DNA of 64,000 nt from positions 1 to 64,000 of the forward strand of contig CAIQWC010000040.1 in assembly GCA_903875425.1 (NCBI GenBank), in the 5' to 3' direction. Made by a program: the position numbers and the translations under genes. This document shows positions 26,289 to 38,029 of the stretch, piece by piece. The DNA comes from an uncultured Actinomycetes bacterium. Its GTDB lineage: Bacteria > Actinomycetota > Acidimicrobiia > Acidimicrobiales > RAAP-2. Below the pieces are notes generated by a model. That model was not told the origin of the DNA. It ran no database searches and saw nothing but the letters and a program-made list of their open reading frames with translations. Position 1 is the first letter of the stretch. Each line of letters opens with the position of its first letter.

Positions 26289-26996
26289 GTGACTATTGAA
26301 AACACCCAAGAAACGCAAGCAGACGTCGAGACCATCGACGAGATTGTCGTTGATGAGCTTCAGGCCGTTGAGATCCTCGACGACGCCATAGAAGAGTTCC
26401 TCGATGACGAGATAGAAGACGAAGGTCCCACGACCGAGAGCCCCTATGACCGTGCTGGCCGTTGGTTCGTCGTACACACCTACTCGGGATACGAGAACAA
26501 GGTCAAAGGAAACCTCGAGAACGTCGTGACCTCACGGTCGCTTGAGGAGCTCGTCTACGAGATTGTTATCCCCATGGAAGATGTCGTTGAGTTCAAGGGC
26601 GGCAAGAAAGTTACCGTGTCGAAGAAGGTCTTCCCTGGCTACATCCTCGTTCGTTGCGACAGCAACGATGAAGTGTGGGGTGCTATCCGCTCAACGCCTG
26701 GCGTTACTGGCTTTGTCGGTGGCGGCTCGCGTCCGGTCCCCTTGAGCCGCAAAGAAGTCGAAGGTATCTTGCAAGTTACGGTGATTGGCGGGGAACAAAC
26801 TCCGGCCAAGCGCAGCCGTCCTCGTCTCGAATACGAGATCAACGAGACGGTACGCGTCAAGGAAGGCCCCTTTGCGGACTTTTCTGGTCAAATTGCCGAT
26901 ATCAACGAAGATCAACTCAAGCTCAAGGTACTCGTTAACATCTTCGGTCGGGAAACCCCGGTCGAACTCGAATTCAGTCAGGTCGCCAAACTCTAA
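26289..26996 (+). CDS. nusG: transcription termination/antitermination protein NusG
   Basis: Binds RNA polymerase and links it to Rho or to the ribosome. The GTG at 26289 (235 aa) begins the actinobacterial type with an acidic N-terminal extension (about 55 residues rich in Glu and Asp), then the NGN domain from RWFVVHTYSGYENKVK to GFVGGGSRPVPLS, and the KOW domain (VRVKEGPFADFSG). An AAAGAG lies just upstream. A start further upstream would overlap secE. Confidence 0.94.
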   Translation: MTIENTQETQADVETIDEIVVDELQAVEILDDAIEEFLDDEIEDEGPTTESPYDRAGRWFVVHTYSGYENKVKGNLENVVTSRSLEELVYEIVIPMEDVVEFKGGKKVTVSKKVFPGYILVRCDSNDEVWGAIRSTPGVTGFVGGGSRPVPLSRKEVEGILQVTVIGGEQTPAKRSRPRLEYEINETVRVKEGPFADFSGQIADINEDQLKLKVLVNIFGRETPVELEFSQVAKL

Positions 26997-27040
26997 GTCT
27001 TCTGACTTAGAACTCTCGAAACGAAAAGGAAGGTACCGCC

Positions 27041-27466
27041 ATGGCCAAGAAGGTCATCGCCGTAGTCAAGATTCAGCTCCCCGCCGGTGGTGCAACGCCC
27101 GCACCTCCGGTAGGTACCGCCCTTGGACCACACGGCATCCAGACAATGGATTTCGTCAAGCAGTACAACGACAAGACCGAAGCCATGCGTGGCTCGGTAG
27201 TTCCCGTTGAGATTTCTATCTACGAGGACCGGACGTTCAGCTTCATCCTCAAGACACCGCCCGCCCCCGTGCTGATCCGTCAGGCCGCTGGTCTAGAGAA
27301 GGCGTCAAAGACCGCTGGACGCGAGACCATTGGGAGCATTACTGACGCCCAGGTTGAAGAGATCGCCAAGACCAAGTTGCCCGACTTGAATACCGATGAC
27401 CTTGATATGGCCAAGCGCCAGATCGCGGGCACGGCACGTTCTATGGGCATCACGGTTGCTGGCTAA
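27041..27466 (+). CDS. rplK: 50S ribosomal protein L11
   Basis: The 141-aa protein has the L11 N-domain with QLPAGGATPAPPVGTALGPHG and the C-domain with KLPDLNTDDLDMAKRQIAGTARSMGI. It binds the GTPase-associated centre of 23S rRNA. AAGGAAGG precedes the ATG. rplA follows by 31 bases. Confidence 0.97.
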   Translation: MAKKVIAVVKIQLPAGGATPAPPVGTALGPHGIQTMDFVKQYNDKTEAMRGSVVPVEISIYEDRTFSFILKTPPAPVLIRQAAGLEKASKTAGRETIGSITDAQVEEIAKTKLPDLNTDDLDMAKRQIAGTARSMGITVAG

Positions 27467-27497
27467 GAAACGAACACGAGAAGGTTAAGGAAACACC

Positions 27498-28220
27498 ATG
27501 AGCACTCACGGTAAGAAGTACAACGACGCGGTTAAGCAAATTGACCGCGAAGCCCACGTCAGCATTCGCGCGGCCGTTACCAAGGTTAAGGAACTGGCTT
27601 CTGCGAAGTTCGATGAGACGGTTGATATTGCGGTCAACCTTGGCGTCGACCCCCGTAAGGCCGACCAGATCCTTCGTGGCACCCTTTCGCTGCCCGCCGG
27701 GACAGGACGAAGCGTTCGCGTGGCCGTGTTCGCTGCCGGTGAGCAGGCCAACGAGGCCCGGGAGGCCGGTGCTGACATTATTGGTTCTGATGACCTCGTC
27801 GCCAAGGTCAACGAAGGTTTCACTGATTTCGACGTAGTAATCGCCACCCCTGATCTCATGGCTCAGGTTGGTACCTTGGGTCGAGTCTTGGGCCCGCGCG
27901 GCCTCATGCCTAACCCCAAGACCGGTACGGTCACCATGGAGGTCGGCAAGGCAGTAGCCGAGTTCAAGGCCGGTCGCCTTGAGTATCGCACCGACAAAGT
28001 GGGTAACGTCCACCTGCCCGTTGGCAAGGTGTCATTTTCTGTCGATGACCTCGTGAGTAATGTACGTGCCGTTTTCGAGGAGCTCTTCCGCGTGAAGCCC
28101 GCTTCGGCCAAGGGTCGCTACGTTCTTTCCGCAGCACTGTCTTCGACCATGGGGCCCAGCCTCAAGTTGGACCCTGCCTTGGTTCGCGAGGTTGACGAGC
28201 CAGTTCCAGCGGCGTCGTAG
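27498..28220 (+). CDS. rplA: 50S ribosomal protein L1
   Basis: The 240-aa protein spans both L1 domains, with [16 protein letters not shown] near the N-terminus and [15 protein letters not shown] in the middle. L1 forms the L1 stalk and, in other bacteria, represses the L11-L1 operon through its mRNA. No stem resembling the 23S site was identified upstream of rplK. Confidence 0.97.
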   Translation: MSTHGKKYNDAVKQIDREAHVSIRAAVTKVKELASAKFDETVDIAVNLGVDPRKADQILRGTLSLPAGTGRSVRVAVFAAGEQANEAREAGADIIGSDDLVAKVNEGFTDFDVVIATPDLMAQVGTLGRVLGPRGLMPNPKTGTVTMEVGKAVAEFKAGRLEYRTDKVGNVHLPVGKVSFSVDDLVSNVRAVFEELFRVKPASAKGRYVLSAALSSTMGPSLKLDPALVREVDEPVPAAS

Positions 28221-28282
28221 TCAATTGGCGCAGCACGGGTGGAACCGCTAAGGTAAAGCACCTTGCTCAGGACCCTTAGGGG

Positions 28283-28420
28283 CTTGAGCCACAGATTTAG
28301 AACACAACACCAAAGACATCCGGTGCCAGGAATGGCTCAAAGGGCTGCGATGCCCGCCTGACGAGGTGGACTCATGCAGGGCCAAGGCCTTTGCGGTGGG
28401 GCCGTCCTCGGCCGGATCTT
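28283..28420 (+). promoter_or_regulatory. ribosomal protein L10 leader RNA
   Basis: The 223 bases between rplA and rplJ contain the L10-leader pattern: a closing stem TTGAGCC (28284-28290) / GGCTCAA (28334-28340), the CACC-AAAGACATCC-GGTG segment, then GCCCGCCTGACGAGGTGG, whose GACGAGGTG part forms the kinked turn bound by L10-L7/L12. A short GC hairpin (GGCCG, TCCT loop, CGGCC at 28400-28413) followed by GGATCTTTT could be an attenuator. L10 is expected to repress rplJ-rplL by binding here. Confidence 0.8.
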
Positions 28421-28443
28421 TTGATCAACGAGACGAGGACACC

Positions 28444-29187
28444 ATGGAAAACCCAAGGCCCGAGAAAATCGCTGTTGTCGACGAAGTTCGCGACAAAATT
28501 GAAACGGCTGATGCCGCAGTAGTCACGGAATATCGTGGCTTGACGGTGACCGAAATGGCCGGACTTCGTAAGTCCCTGAAGGCCTTAGGCGGCGACTTCA
28601 AAGTTTTCAAAAACACCTTGGTGCGTCGTGCCGTAACCGGCACCACGAGTGAATCGCTCGCGGACCACCTCACGGGACCGACCGCTATTGCCTTTGTTGA
28701 TGGCGATGTGTCAGCAGTCGCCAAGGCCCTTCGCGACTTCGCCAAGGACAACCCGGCCTTGATTATCAAGGGCGGTATTCTCGATGGTTCAACCCTGAGC
28801 GCTGGCGACTTGAAGGCATTGGCTGAGCTTCCATCGCGCGAAGTACTCCTGGCCCGTTTTGCTGGCCTCTTGGCTTCGCCAATGCAATCGTTTGCCAGTT
28901 TGCTCAAAGCCATACCGACCAACTTTGCCTATGGCCTGTCTGCGCTCATCGAGTCACGCCCGGGCGAGCCAGCCCCTGTGGTCGAGCAAGCGCCCGCAGA
29001 AGAGGCCCCGGCCGCTGAAGCAGTGACGCAAGAAGCCGAAGCCGTGGCTGAAGAAACCCCCATCGAGGCAGCAGCGCAAGAGCCTGTTGCCGAAGAAACC
29101 GCCACCGAAGAAGCAGAGCCCACCGAGGCCCCTGTGACCGAAGAGGCTCCCGCAACCGACGAAGCACCCGCTGAATCGGCCGAGTAG
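28444..29187 (+). CDS. rplJ: 50S ribosomal protein L10 with acidic C-terminal extension
   Basis: From ATG 28444 (247 aa), with GAGG upstream. The first 172 residues are normal L10, with YRGLTVTEMAGLRK and the C-terminal helix that binds L7/L12 dimers. Residues about 173-247 are an added tail made almost only of Ala, Glu, Pro, Thr and Val, strongly acidic and likely disordered. A start further upstream would lie inside the L10 leader and is rejected. Confidence 0.94.
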   Translation: MENPRPEKIAVVDEVRDKIETADAAVVTEYRGLTVTEMAGLRKSLKALGGDFKVFKNTLVRRAVTGTTSESLADHLTGPTAIAFVDGDVSAVAKALRDFAKDNPALIIKGGILDGSTLSAGDLKALAELPSREVLLARFAGLLASPMQSFASLLKAIPTNFAYGLSALIESRPGEPAPVVEQAPAEEAPAAEAVTQEAEAVAEETPIEAAAQEPVAEETATEEAEPTEAPVTEEAPATDEAPAESAE

Positions 29188-29232
29188 TTCGTTTATCCAA
29201 GCAAATCAATCGACACACGAAAGGAAATAACC

Positions 29233-29625
29233 ATGGCAGGAAGTCTGACCAAGGACCAGATCCTCGACGGGATCGCAGCACTCTCCGTGATTGAGCTCAG
29301 TGAGCTCCTCAAGGACTTCGAGGAGAAGTTTGGCGTTACTGCCGCTGCTCCGGTCGCGGTTGCCGCTGCTCCGGCAGCTGGCGGCGGTGGCGAAGCCGCT
29401 GGTGGAGATGAGAAGACGGCATTCGACGTCATCCTCACCGACGCTGGCGACAAGAAGATCCAGGTCATCAAGGAAGTTCGCACCCTTACCAACCTCGGCC
29501 TCAAAGAAGCCAAGGACTTGGTTGATGGTGCTCCCAAGCCCGTCCTCGAGGGTGCCTCGAAGGACGACGCGGATAAGGCGAAGGCAGCCCTTGAGGCCGC
29601 CGGCGCCACCGTCGAAGTCAAGTAG
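29233..29625 (+). CDS. rplL: 50S ribosomal protein L7/L12
   Basis: The 130-aa protein has the N-terminal dimerisation helix, an Ala/Gly-rich hinge ([14 protein letters not shown]) and the factor-binding C-domain with [23 protein letters not shown] and [21 protein letters not shown] upstream. Confidence 0.97.
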   Translation: MAGSLTKDQILDGIAALSVIELSELLKDFEEKFGVTAAAPVAVAAAPAAGGGGEAAGGDEKTAFDVILTDAGDKKIQVIKEVRTLTNLGLKEAKDLVDGAPKPVLEGASKDDADKAKAALEAAGATVEVK

Positions 29626-29642
29626 TTCCCGTTGTAAGGCTG

Positions 29643-29677
29643 AGAACCCCTTGGGCCACGTGGGCTCAGGGGGTTCT
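29643..29677 (+). terminator. hairpin between rplL and rpoB
   Basis: AGAACCCC at 29643-29650 pairs with GGGGTTCT at 29670-29677, with a further interrupted inner stem. No T-run follows, so it may only reduce read-through or be an RNase site that sets rpoBC levels below those of rplJL. Confidence 0.5.
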
Positions 29678-29705
29678 TGACTTACGCTAGAACTCTTCCT
29701 AGGGT
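29677..29705 (+). promoter_or_regulatory. candidate rpoB promoter
   Basis: TTGACT at 29677-29682 and TAGGGT at 29700-29705 are 17 bases apart. The -35 starts on the last base of the rplL hairpin. The remaining 29706-29916 has no gene; it would be a leader of about 200 bases in which no clear structure was recognised. Confidence 0.55.
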
Positions 29706-29916
29706 CTGTTCCAGCACGAGACGCTCGGGGCACTTGCGGTCACCTCCGCAAGTCCCTGTTGTGCTCGGCTCGAACTAGCGCTAGGCTTAGTCTTCACTCG
29801 CTGATTCCTGGTTGCCCCTTTTGGCGTCCCCAAACGCATGTAGGTCTGCTTTGGCGTCTTTTGAGTGAAGTAATTGCAGTCCGTAGTACCAGCCGCCACC
29901 AGCAAGGAGGAGACCG

Positions 29917-32900
29917 TTGTCCTCACGGTCCCACAGCCCAGAGCGTTATTCGTTTTCAAACTTTGACGAAGCGCTTGAACTTCCCGATCTCATCGCGATT
30001 CAGCGAGACAGTTTTAAGTGGTTCCTTGACAAGGGACTCGCTGAAGCTTTCGCCGACATCAGCCCTATCCAGGACTTCACTGGTCGTCTGAGTCTCGAGC
30101 TCGAGTTCGATCCCGACGACATTGACCTTCGCCCACCGCCGAAGTACACGGTGGAGGAGTGCAAGGAAAAAGACATGACCTATGCGGCGCCGGTATTCGT
30201 GCGCGCACGGTTCATGAATGCCGACACGGGTGAAATCAAGGAGCAGACCGTCTTCATGGGTGATTTCCCCGTGATGACCGAGCGTGGCACCTTCATCGTT
30301 AACGGCACCGAGCGGGTTGTCGTTTCACAGTTGGTGCGCTCTCCTGGAGCCATTTTCGCTCCTGGTCGTGACGGCAAGACGCTGTTCACCGGCACGATTC
30401 ACCCCTACCGTGGTGAGTGGATTGAGTTCGATATTGAGAACAAGCCAAACAAGGACGTCACCGCTGGTACGCGCGTTGCTCGCAAACGGCGTCTTTCACT
30501 CTTCGTCCTGCTTCGCGCCTTGGGTTTTGAAGACGAAGCGTTCTACGACCGTTTTGTTCGTCACTTCGACTTCCTCGAGGGTCAATGGGCCAAAGAGCAA
30601 GGTGTCATCACCACCAAGGAAGACGCATTGTTGGAGATTTACAAGCGCGCACGTCCCGGTGAGCCCCAATCGGTGGAGTCGGCTCGTCAGTACTTCGAGA
30701 ACGCCTTCTTTAACCCCAAGCGTTACGACCTCACTCGCGTGGGGCGCTACAAGTTAGATCGCAAGCTTGGACCTGAGATTGACAAGATCCAGGACATCTT
30801 GGGCGTCAAGCTGGAGGAGCCCACCGCAACGCAGGGCACCTTGACCATCGCCGAGATCCTTGCTTCATCGACCTACATGCTGCACTTGGCCAAGCACATG
30901 GGTGATGCGGAGACGACCTACCGCATCGATGATCAGGACCACTTTGCCAACCGTCGCATCCGCAGCGTGGGTGAATTGATTCAGAACCAAGTTCGTGTCG
31001 GTTTGTCGCGCATGGAGCGTGTGGTTCGTGAACGTATGTCGACCCAGGATGTCGAAGCCATCACGCCGCAGAGCTTGATCAACATCCGTCCTGTTGTCGC
31101 CTCCGTGAAGGAGTTCTTCGGTACCAGCCAGCTCTCACAGTTCATGGACCAAAACAACCCGCTCTCGGGTTTGGCTCACAAGCGTCGTCTGTCAGCTCTT
31201 GGACCAGGTGGACTTTCGCGTGAGCGTGCCGGTTTCGAAGTTCGAGACGTTCACTCCTCTCACTACGGCCGGATGTGTCCAATTGAGACTCCTGAAGGCC
31301 CGAACATCGGTCTGATTGGTTCGCTTGCCACCTTCGCCCGCGTTAACGAGTACGGCTTCATTGAAACTCCCTACCGCAAGGTGGTTAACGGCCGCGTTAC
31401 CGACGAGGTCATGTACTTGGCCGCTGACGAAGAAGAGAAGCACGTTATTGCTCAGGCCAACGCAAAGTTCGATGCCAATGGCACGTTCACCGACGAGCGC
31501 GTGCTCGTTCGTCGTGGGCCCCAGGGCACCGGTTTGCGCATGGGTGGCATGAACACCACGAGCTCAACCACCTCGGAGATCGACTTCGTCGTTCCCGCGG
31601 AAGTTGACCTCATGGACGTCTCCCCGAAGCAGATTATTTCAGTTTCGACGGCACTGATCCCCTTCGTTGAGCACGATGATGCCAACCGTGCCTTGATGGG
31701 TGCCAACATGCAAAAGCAGGCGGTACCGCTCATCGTTCCTGAAGCTCCGTACATCGGTACCGGTATCGAAGCACGTGCTGCTCGAGACGCTGGTGACGTG
31801 ATTGTTGCCGAAGGCGACGGCACCGTCTTGGAAGTCACCGGCGATCATGTCGTTGTTGATTACAAGGCCGGGCAAAAGGACCGCCTCGGCGTGGTGTTGG
31901 GTAAGAAGACCTACCGTCTCGCCAAGTTCCGTCGCTCGAACCAGAACACCTGCATCAATCAGCGCGCACTCGTCTTCGAGGGTGACAAGTTGACCAAGGG
32001 CGATTTGTTGGCTGACGGTCCCTCGACTCATAACGGTGAGTTGGCACTGGGCAAGAACTTGCTCGTAGCTTTCATGCCATGGGAGGGTTACAACTACGAA
32101 GACGCCATTATCTTGAGCCAGCGTCTCGTGCGCGACGACGTGTTGACTTCGATTCATATTGAAGAGCACGAAATCGATGCTCGTGACACCAAGTTGGGTG
32201 CTGAAGAAATCACTCGGGACATCCCGAATCTTTCAGAAGAGATTCTCGCTGACCTTGACGACCGCGGCATCATTCGCGTCGGCGCTGAAGTTGGCCCTGG
32301 TGACGTACTCGTCGGCAAAGTAACGCCCAAGGGTGAGACGGAGCAGACGCCTGAAGAACGTCTCCTTCGTGCCATCTTCGGTGAGAAGGCCCGTGAAGTT
32401 CGTGATACCTCGCTCAAGGTGCCCCATGGTGAATCAGGCAAGGTCATCGACGTTCGCGTGTTCTCACGCGAAAACGGCGATGAGTTGCCCCCGGGCGTCA
32501 ATGAGTTGGTTCGTGTCTATATCGGCCAAAAGCGCAAGATCTCCGAAGGTGACAAGCTCGCCGGCCGTCACGGCAACAAGGGTGTTATCTCCAAGATTCT
32601 CCCTGTCCAGGACATGCCTTTCCTCGCGGATGGGACCCCGGTAGACATTGTTTTGAACCCTCTCGGCGTTCCGTCGAGAATGAACGTCGGTCAGGTGCTC
32701 GAAAGTCACTTGGGCTACGCGGCTCGCCATGGTTGGAAGGGCGTGGAGTCCAACGAAGGCACCGGCACAAGCGGTAAGGGCGACGGCGCCATGCGCAAGA
32801 CTCGCCCGCGTACCACGCCAGCACAGTGGGTAGCTACTCCGGCCTTCGATGGCGCACACTGGGACGAGACAGAAGCCGCTGGCAAGCACCCGACGATTCA

Positions 32901-33507
32901 GAAGATCTTTACGGACCTCAACTCGGACTCCGCTAACGGTGACGTCATGATTCAAGATGATGGAAAAGTCACCTTGTACAACGGCCGAACTGGTGAGGCC
33001 TATGACAACCCGATCTCTGTGGGCTACGTGTACATCTTGAAGCTCGCCCACTTGGTCGACGACAAGATCCACGCCCGTTCAACGGGTCCATACTCCATGA
33101 TCACGCAGCAGCCACTCGGTGGTAAGGCTCAGTTCGGTGGTCAGCGCTTTGGAGAAATGGAAGTGTGGGCACTCGAGGCCTACGGTGCGGCCTACGCACT
33201 CCAAGAGCTGCTTACGGTCAAGTCCGACGACGTGCTTGGTCGCGTCAAGGTTTACGAAGCCATCGTTAAGGGTGAGAACATCCCGGAGCCGGGAATTCCC
33301 GAATCCTTCAAGGTTCTCATTAAGGAAATGCAGTCGCTGTGTCTCGACGTTGAGGTTCTCAACGAAGTTGGCCAGCAGATCGAATTGGGCGAGATTGACG
33401 AAGACGTCTTCCGCGCAGCCGAGGAGCTTGGTATCGACATCAGTCGACCTGAGCGCGGTTCAGACGAAGAAGACGCACGACGTCTCGCTGAGAGGAGCCT
33501 GTCATGA
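29917..33507 (+). CDS. rpoB: DNA-directed RNA polymerase subunit beta
   Basis: The 1196-aa catalytic subunit is complete. The rifampicin region reads [19 protein letters not shown] followed by [12 protein letters not shown], with the residues Asp, His and Ser at the usual rifampicin-contact positions. It starts at TTG 29917 with AAGGAGG at 29904-29910; no ATG or GTG is possible at the conserved N-terminus. Its stop overlaps the rpoC start (ATGA). Confidence 0.97.
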   Translation: MSSRSHSPERYSFSNFDEALELPDLIAIQRDSFKWFLDKGLAEAFADISPIQDFTGRLSLELEFDPDDIDLRPPPKYTVEECKEKDMTYAAPVFVRARFMNADTGEIKEQTVFMGDFPVMTERGTFIVNGTERVVVSQLVRSPGAIFAPGRDGKTLFTGTIHPYRGEWIEFDIENKPNKDVTAGTRVARKRRLSLFVLLRALGFEDEAFYDRFVRHFDFLEGQWAKEQGVITTKEDALLEIYKRARPGEPQSVESARQYFENAFFNPKRYDLTRVGRYKLDRKLGPEIDKIQDILGVKLEEPTATQGTLTIAEILASSTYMLHLAKHMGDAETTYRIDDQDHFANRRIRSVGELIQNQVRVGLSRMERVVRERMSTQDVEAITPQSLINIRPVVASVKEFFGTSQLSQFMDQNNPLSGLAHKRRLSALGPGGLSRERAGFEVRDVHSSHYGRMCPIETPEGPNIGLIGSLATFARVNEYGFIETPYRKVVNGRVTDEVMYLAADEEEKHVIAQANAKFDANGTFTDERVLVRRGPQGTGLRMGGMNTTSSTTSEIDFVVPAEVDLMDVSPKQIISVSTALIPFVEHDDANRALMGANMQKQAVPLIVPEAPYIGTGIEARAARDAGDVIVAEGDGTVLEVTGDHVVVDYKAGQKDRLGVVLGKKTYRLAKFRRSNQNTCINQRALVFEGDKLTKGDLLADGPSTHNGELALGKNLLVAFMPWEGYNYEDAIILSQRLVRDDVLTSIHIEEHEIDARDTKLGAEEITRDIPNLSEEILADLDDRGIIRVGAEVGPGDVLVGKVTPKGETEQTPEERLLRAIFGEKAREVRDTSLKVPHGESGKVIDVRVFSRENGDELPPGVNELVRVYIGQKRKISEGDKLAGRHGNKGVISKILPVQDMPFLADGTPVDIVLNPLGVPSRMNVGQVLESHLGYAARHGWKGVESNEGTGTSGKGDGAMRKTRPRTTPAQWVATPAFDGAHWDETEAAGKHPTIQKIFTDLNSDSANGDVMIQDDGKVTLYNGRTGEAYDNPISVGYVYILKLAHLVDDKIHARSTGPYSMITQQPLGGKAQFGGQRFGEMEVWALEAYGAAYALQELLTVKSDDVLGRVKVYEAIVKGENIPEPGIPESFKVLIKEMQSLCLDVEVLNEVGQQIELGEIDEDVFRAAEELGIDISRPERGSDEEDARRLAERSLS

Positions 33508-36500
33508 CCAAGCTCGATGTCAATGACTTTGAGCAGATCCGTATTGGCCTTGCCTCAGCGGACTCAATCCGTAGTTGGTCAAACGGCGAAGTAAAGAAGC
33601 CTGAAACCATTAACTACCGTACGCTTCGCCCGGAAAAAGATGGCCTGTTCTGCGAGAAGATTTTTGGTCCCACCAAGGACTGGGAGTGCTACTGCGGTAA
33701 GTACAAGCGGGTGCGATTTAAGGGAATCATCTGTGAGCGCTGTGGCGTTGAAGTTACCCGTTCGAAAGTACGTCGTGAGCGCATGGGTCACATTGAGCTG
33801 GCTGCTCCCGTCGTACACATCTGGTACCTACGAGGCACGCGGTCATGGTTGGCCTACCTCCTTATGGGTACTGAGCCCCGCGAGGAGCTCAAGGCTAAGC
33901 AGCTTGAGAAGGTCATCTACTTCTCAGCCAACTTGGTTACCTTTGTCGATGAAGAGAAGCGTCACAACGACCTTCCCGAACTCGAAGTTGAGTTGGCCGA
34001 AGAGATCCGTGAAATTGGGAAGCGTCGCGACCTCGACATTGACCGCAAGTTCAAGGCCCTAGAGGGCGAACTCGTTGAGCTCGAAAAAGAAGGCGCCAAG
34101 GACACCGAACTTAAGGCTCGCCAGCGTCTCATGGAAAAAGAGATCGCTTCGATTCGTGAGCGCGCTGACGAGGACATTGACCTTGCCAACCGCAGTCTCG
34201 CTGAACTCAAGAGCATCCACAGCCGCAAGATCATCGAAGATGAATTACTGTGGCGTGAGCTTCGGATCCGCTACGAGGACTACTTCGAAGGTGGTATGGG
34301 CGCCGAGGCAATTCTTGACCTCATTGCCCGTATCGACCTTGACATCGAAGAAGTCAAGCTGCGTGAGCAGGTTGAAGCTGCTGACGGCCGCAAGCCCTTA
34401 TCCACGCAGCGTCGCCAAAAGGCGATTAAGCGTCTCAAGATTGTCTCGGCCTTCAACCGTCGTGACGACCACGGCCGTCGTGTCAACGATCCGGCTGCCA
34501 TGGTGCTCGGGGCTGTTCCTGTCATCCCGCCAGACTTGCGCCCGATGGTGCAACTTGACGGTGGCCGCTTTGCGACCTCTGACCTGAACGACCTCTACCG
34601 TCGCGTTATCAACCGCAATAATCGCTTGAAGCGCCTCCTCGATCTCGGTGCTCCCGAGATCATCGTGAACAACGAAAAGCGCATGCTTCAAGAGGCTGTT
34701 GACGCCCTCTTCGACAACGGCCGTCGTGGCCGTCCTGTTTCTGGTCCGGGCAACCGTCCTTTGAAGTCCCTGAGCGACATGCTTAAGGGTAAGCAAGGTC
34801 GTTTCCGTCAGAACTTGCTCGGTAAGCGTGTTGACTACTCCGGCCGTTCGGTCATCGTGGTCGGACCAAACCTGCTGCTTCACCAGTGTGGTCTGCCGAA
34901 GCTCATGGCCTTGGAGTTGTTCAAGCCCTTCGTTATGAAGCGCCTTGTTGACAAGGAACTCGCCCAGAACATCAAGTCGGCGAAGCGCATGGTTGAGCGT
35001 CGTAAACCCCAGGTTTGGGATGTTCTAGAGGACGTCATCAAGGAGCACCCGGTTCTCTTGAACCGCGCCCCGACCCTCCACCGTTTGGGTATTCAAGCCT
35101 TCGAGCCCGTGCTCGTCGAGGGTAAGGCCATTCAGGTCCACCCCCTCGTGTGCACCGCGTTCAACGCCGACTTCGACGGTGACCAGATGGCTGTTCACTT
35201 GCCACTCTCTGCTGAAGCGCAGGCTGAAGCTCGCGTGCTGATGCTGAGTGCCAACAACATCTTGTCGCCGGCGACAGGTCGTCCCATTACCGTTCCCACC
35301 CAAGACATGGTCTTTGGTGAGTACTACCTCACCTTGGCTATTGATGGTGAGCCTGGCGATGGCCGCGTATTCCGTCGTGTCTACGAGATCGAAGCTGCCC
35401 TTGATGCGGGAGATCTTGGTCTTCATGCGTCGATTGAATTGCGCGCCGAGGTGGGTTCGTCCTTAGGCGATCGACTCATTGCTGCTGGAGTCACCCCTGA
35501 TGAGCAAGGTCGCTTAGTGATTCAGACCACGCCGGGTCGAGTTCTCTTTAGCGAAGCGCTACCTAAGGGGTATCGCTTCGTGAACGACCTCATCTCCAAA
35601 AAGACCCTGCCTATCGGTACCGTTGTCGAAGAGCTCAGCTCAGGCTGGGGACGTAGCGAAGTTGCTGCCTCTCTTGACCGCATCAAGGCTTTGGGTTTCC
35701 GTTACGCCACGCAGTCGGGACTAACGATTTCGATTTCTGACGTTCGTACTCCCGCTGATAAGGCTGAGATCCTAAACCGCTACGAGAAGGAAGCGGAGAA
35801 GGCTGAGACGCAGTACAAGCGAGGCATCATCACGGATGACGAGCGTCGCCAGAAAGAAGTTGAGATCTGGACCGCAGCGAACACTGAAGTTGGTCGCGCC
35901 ATGGAACAGGCCTTGTCTGAACTCAAGTTCAACCCGCTCGACATGATGGTGGACTCGGGCGCTCGTGGTAACGCGCAGCAGATCCGTCAGATCGCCGGTA
36001 TGAAGGGCCTCGTGTCCAACCCACGTGGTGAGATGATTCCTCGTCCTATCAAGTCGAGTTTCCGTGAAGGCCTGAGTGTTCTTGAGTACTTCATCTCCAC
36101 CCACGGTGCCCGTAAGGGTTTGGCGGACACCGCACTTCGTACCGCTGACTCCGGGTATCTAACTCGTCGTCTCGTTGACGTTGCCCAAGAACTCATTATT
36201 CGTCTTCTCGACTGCGGCTCAACCCGTGGTATTTGGATTGAGAACGTTGAGCCCGATACCGGGACCAAGCGCTCCTACCTCGAGACTCGCGCCTTTGGTC
36301 GCGTACTCGTCGAGGACGTCAAGCTGAGTGACGGCACCACCTTCGATATTGGGCACTTGCTCAGTGACGAAGACGTAGCCGCCATGCGCGACGATAAGGA
36401 CGTCAGTCGTATTCGGGTGCGCTCAACGCTGACGTGTGAAGCAACGCAAGGAATCTGTGCTGCTTGCTACGGCATTAGCTTGGCCACCGGCAACATGATT

Positions 36501-37502
36501 GAACTCGGTGAGGCCGTTGGTGTCATCGCTGCTCAGTCCATTGGTGAACCTGGCACTCAGTTGACGATGCGTACCTTCCACGCCGGTGGTGTGGCAGGTT
36601 CGGACATCACCCACGGACTTCCTCGCGTCGTAGAACTCTTCGAAGCTCGCACCCCCAAGGGTGCCGCGCTGTTGGCTCGCCACTCTGGCGTCGTGCGCAT
36701 CGTGGAAGAAGACAGTGGTCGCATGGTTATGGTCATCGCTGATGATGGCACCGAGCAGGTCGAGCCCATCACGCTTCGTGCACACTTGGAAGTCGTTGAC
36801 GGCCAAGAAATTGAAGCTGGTGACCCCATCATTGAAGGTCCGAAGGACCCCAAGGAACTTCTCGACATCAAGGGTGTTCGCGAGACGCAGCAGTACCTCG
36901 TCGAAGAGGTGCAGAAGGTGTACCGCGACCAAGGTGTGTCGATCCACGATAAGCACATCGAACTCATCGTTCGCCAGATGCTTCGCCGCGTTAATGTGGC
37001 TGAGCCCGGTGACGCTGACTTCCTTCCTGGCCAGCAAGTCGACTCCCAGGTCTACACCGAGGTCAACCGCCTCTTGGTGGCCGAGGGGAAGAAGCCGGCC
37101 GAAGCCCGTGTTGAGTTGATGGGCATCACCAAGGCATCCTTGGCAACGGATTCGTGGCTCTCGGCTGCGTCGTTCCAAGAGACCACTCGGGTGCTTACCG
37201 AAGCGGCCATCGAGGGCAAGTCAGACGCCCTCTTGGGCCTCAAGGAGAACATCATCATCGGTAAGTTGATTCCGGCTGGATCGGGTACGGAGGATTATCG
37301 AAGCATTCGCCTCGATATGCCTGATGCTGAGCCGCTCACTGCCTTCGGCTGGGCCGAGGACGATGAGCTCCGGGCTTACCTCACCGAAGGGTATGGAGAC
37401 ACCATGGATATGGGAGAAGCAAGCCAAATTCTGGCTACGTACCCCGAAATTCCTGACATCCACGAGGATCCTAAAGCCGGCGAAGAAGTCGCCGGAGCGT
37501 AA
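33504..37502 (+). CDS. rpoC: DNA-directed RNA polymerase subunit beta'
   Basis: The 1332-aa subunit has the N-terminal zinc finger ([19 protein letters not shown]), the catalytic NADFDGDQM with three Asp for magnesium, and the second zinc site around [13 protein letters not shown]. The trigger loop region is present. It is coupled to rpoB by a 4-base overlap and GAGGAG upstream. It lacks the large insertions found in Gram-negative beta' subunits. Confidence 0.98.
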   Translation: MTKLDVNDFEQIRIGLASADSIRSWSNGEVKKPETINYRTLRPEKDGLFCEKIFGPTKDWECYCGKYKRVRFKGIICERCGVEVTRSKVRRERMGHIELAAPVVHIWYLRGTRSWLAYLLMGTEPREELKAKQLEKVIYFSANLVTFVDEEKRHNDLPELEVELAEEIREIGKRRDLDIDRKFKALEGELVELEKEGAKDTELKARQRLMEKEIASIRERADEDIDLANRSLAELKSIHSRKIIEDELLWRELRIRYEDYFEGGMGAEAILDLIARIDLDIEEVKLREQVEAADGRKPLSTQRRQKAIKRLKIVSAFNRRDDHGRRVNDPAAMVLGAVPVIPPDLRPMVQLDGGRFATSDLNDLYRRVINRNNRLKRLLDLGAPEIIVNNEKRMLQEAVDALFDNGRRGRPVSGPGNRPLKSLSDMLKGKQGRFRQNLLGKRVDYSGRSVIVVGPNLLLHQCGLPKLMALELFKPFVMKRLVDKELAQNIKSAKRMVERRKPQVWDVLEDVIKEHPVLLNRAPTLHRLGIQAFEPVLVEGKAIQVHPLVCTAFNADFDGDQMAVHLPLSAEAQAEARVLMLSANNILSPATGRPITVPTQDMVFGEYYLTLAIDGEPGDGRVFRRVYEIEAALDAGDLGLHASIELRAEVGSSLGDRLIAAGVTPDEQGRLVIQTTPGRVLFSEALPKGYRFVNDLISKKTLPIGTVVEELSSGWGRSEVAASLDRIKALGFRYATQSGLTISISDVRTPADKAEILNRYEKEAEKAETQYKRGIITDDERRQKEVEIWTAANTEVGRAMEQALSELKFNPLDMMVDSGARGNAQQIRQIAGMKGLVSNPRGEMIPRPIKSSFREGLSVLEYFISTHGARKGLADTALRTADSGYLTRRLVDVAQELIIRLLDCGSTRGIWIENVEPDTGTKRSYLETRAFGRVLVEDVKLSDGTTFDIGHLLSDEDVAAMRDDKDVSRIRVRSTLTCEATQGICAACYGISLATGNMIELGEAVGVIAAQSIGEPGTQLTMRTFHAGGVAGSDITHGLPRVVELFEARTPKGAALLARHSGVVRIVEEDSGRMVMVIADDGTEQVEPITLRAHLEVVDGQEIEAGDPIIEGPKDPKELLDIKGVRETQQYLVEEVQKVYRDQGVSIHDKHIELIVRQMLRRVNVAEPGDADFLPGQQVDSQVYTEVNRLLVAEGKKPAEARVELMGITKASLATDSWLSAASFQETTRVLTEAAIEGKSDALLGLKENIIIGKLIPAGSGTEDYRSIRLDMPDAEPLTAFGWAEDDELRAYLTEGYGDTMDMGEASQILATYPEIPDIHEDPKAGEEVAGA

Positions 37503-37514
37503 CGAACGAGTGCT

Positions 37515-37551
37515 TCCCCGTCCAGCCAAGTAAGCGTTGGTTGGACGGGGA
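37515..37551 (+). terminator. terminator hairpin after rpoC
   Basis: TCCCCGTCCA at 37515-37524 pairs with TGGACGGGGA at 37542-37551, with a further CCAA/TTGG pairing inside. No T-run follows. Confidence 0.6.
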
Positions 37552-37571
37552 GGGAATAAGCGGTTTAGAAT
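37541..37571 (+). promoter_or_regulatory. candidate promoter of the rpsL-rpsG-fusA unit
   Basis: TAGAAT at 37566-37571 with TTGGAC at 37541-37546, a long 19-base spacer. The -35 lies on the 3' arm of the rpoC terminator. Confidence 0.4.
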
Positions 37572-37587
37572 CGAACTCCCCATGCAC

Positions 37588-37612
37588 GGGAAGATCCGCG
37601 AGAGCGGTGCCC
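37588..37612 (+). other. stem-loop in the rpsL leader
   Basis: CCGC and GCGG enclose a GAGA loop (GNRA type) at 37596-37607, with an outer GGG/CCC pairing. It lies 44 bases before the rpsL start. A regulatory role (for example binding S7 or S12) is only a possibility. Confidence 0.4.
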
Positions 37613-37655
37613 GGGCCGAGTAGTTCTCCATCAAGAAAGTCCAACGAGGTAACGC

Positions 37656-38027
37656 GTGCCCACGATTGAGCAGCTGGTCCGAAAGGGCCGCCAGGCAAAA
37701 ACGTCAAAGACCAAGACACCGGCGCTGAAAGGTGCCCCGCAACGCCGTGGCGTCTGCACCCGTGTCTACACCACCACCCCGAAGAAGCCGAACTCGGCAC
37801 TTCGTAAGGTTGCCCGTGTCCGTCTGACCTCCGGTGTGGAAATCACCGCGTACATCCCCGGCGTTGGCCACAACCTGCAAGAGCACTCCATCGTGTTGGT
37901 TCGTGGCGGTCGTGTGAAGGACTTGCCCGGTGTTCGATACAAGGTGATTCGTGGCGCGCTTGACACCTCAGGCGTTCGCGATCGCAGCCAGGCCCGTAGC
38001 CGTTACGGCGCCAAGAAGGAGTCATAG
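37656..38027 (+). CDS. rpsL: 30S ribosomal protein S12
   Basis: The 123-aa protein has the conserved [13 protein letters not shown] loop with the streptomycin-sensitive lysine, and the KDLPGVRYK loop. GTG start behind GAGGT. First gene of the str cluster; rpsG follows by two bases. Confidence 0.97.
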   Translation: MPTIEQLVRKGRQAKTSKTKTPALKGAPQRRGVCTRVYTTTPKKPNSALRKVARVRLTSGVEITAYIPGVGHNLQEHSIVLVRGGRVKDLPGVRYKVIRGALDTSGVRDRSQARSRYGAKKES

Positions 38028-38029
38028 GA

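Noticed and set aside
29706-29916. Possible small gene in the rpoB leader
   Set aside because: Short frames here have no good ribosome binding site and no protein-like composition; treated as untranslated leader.
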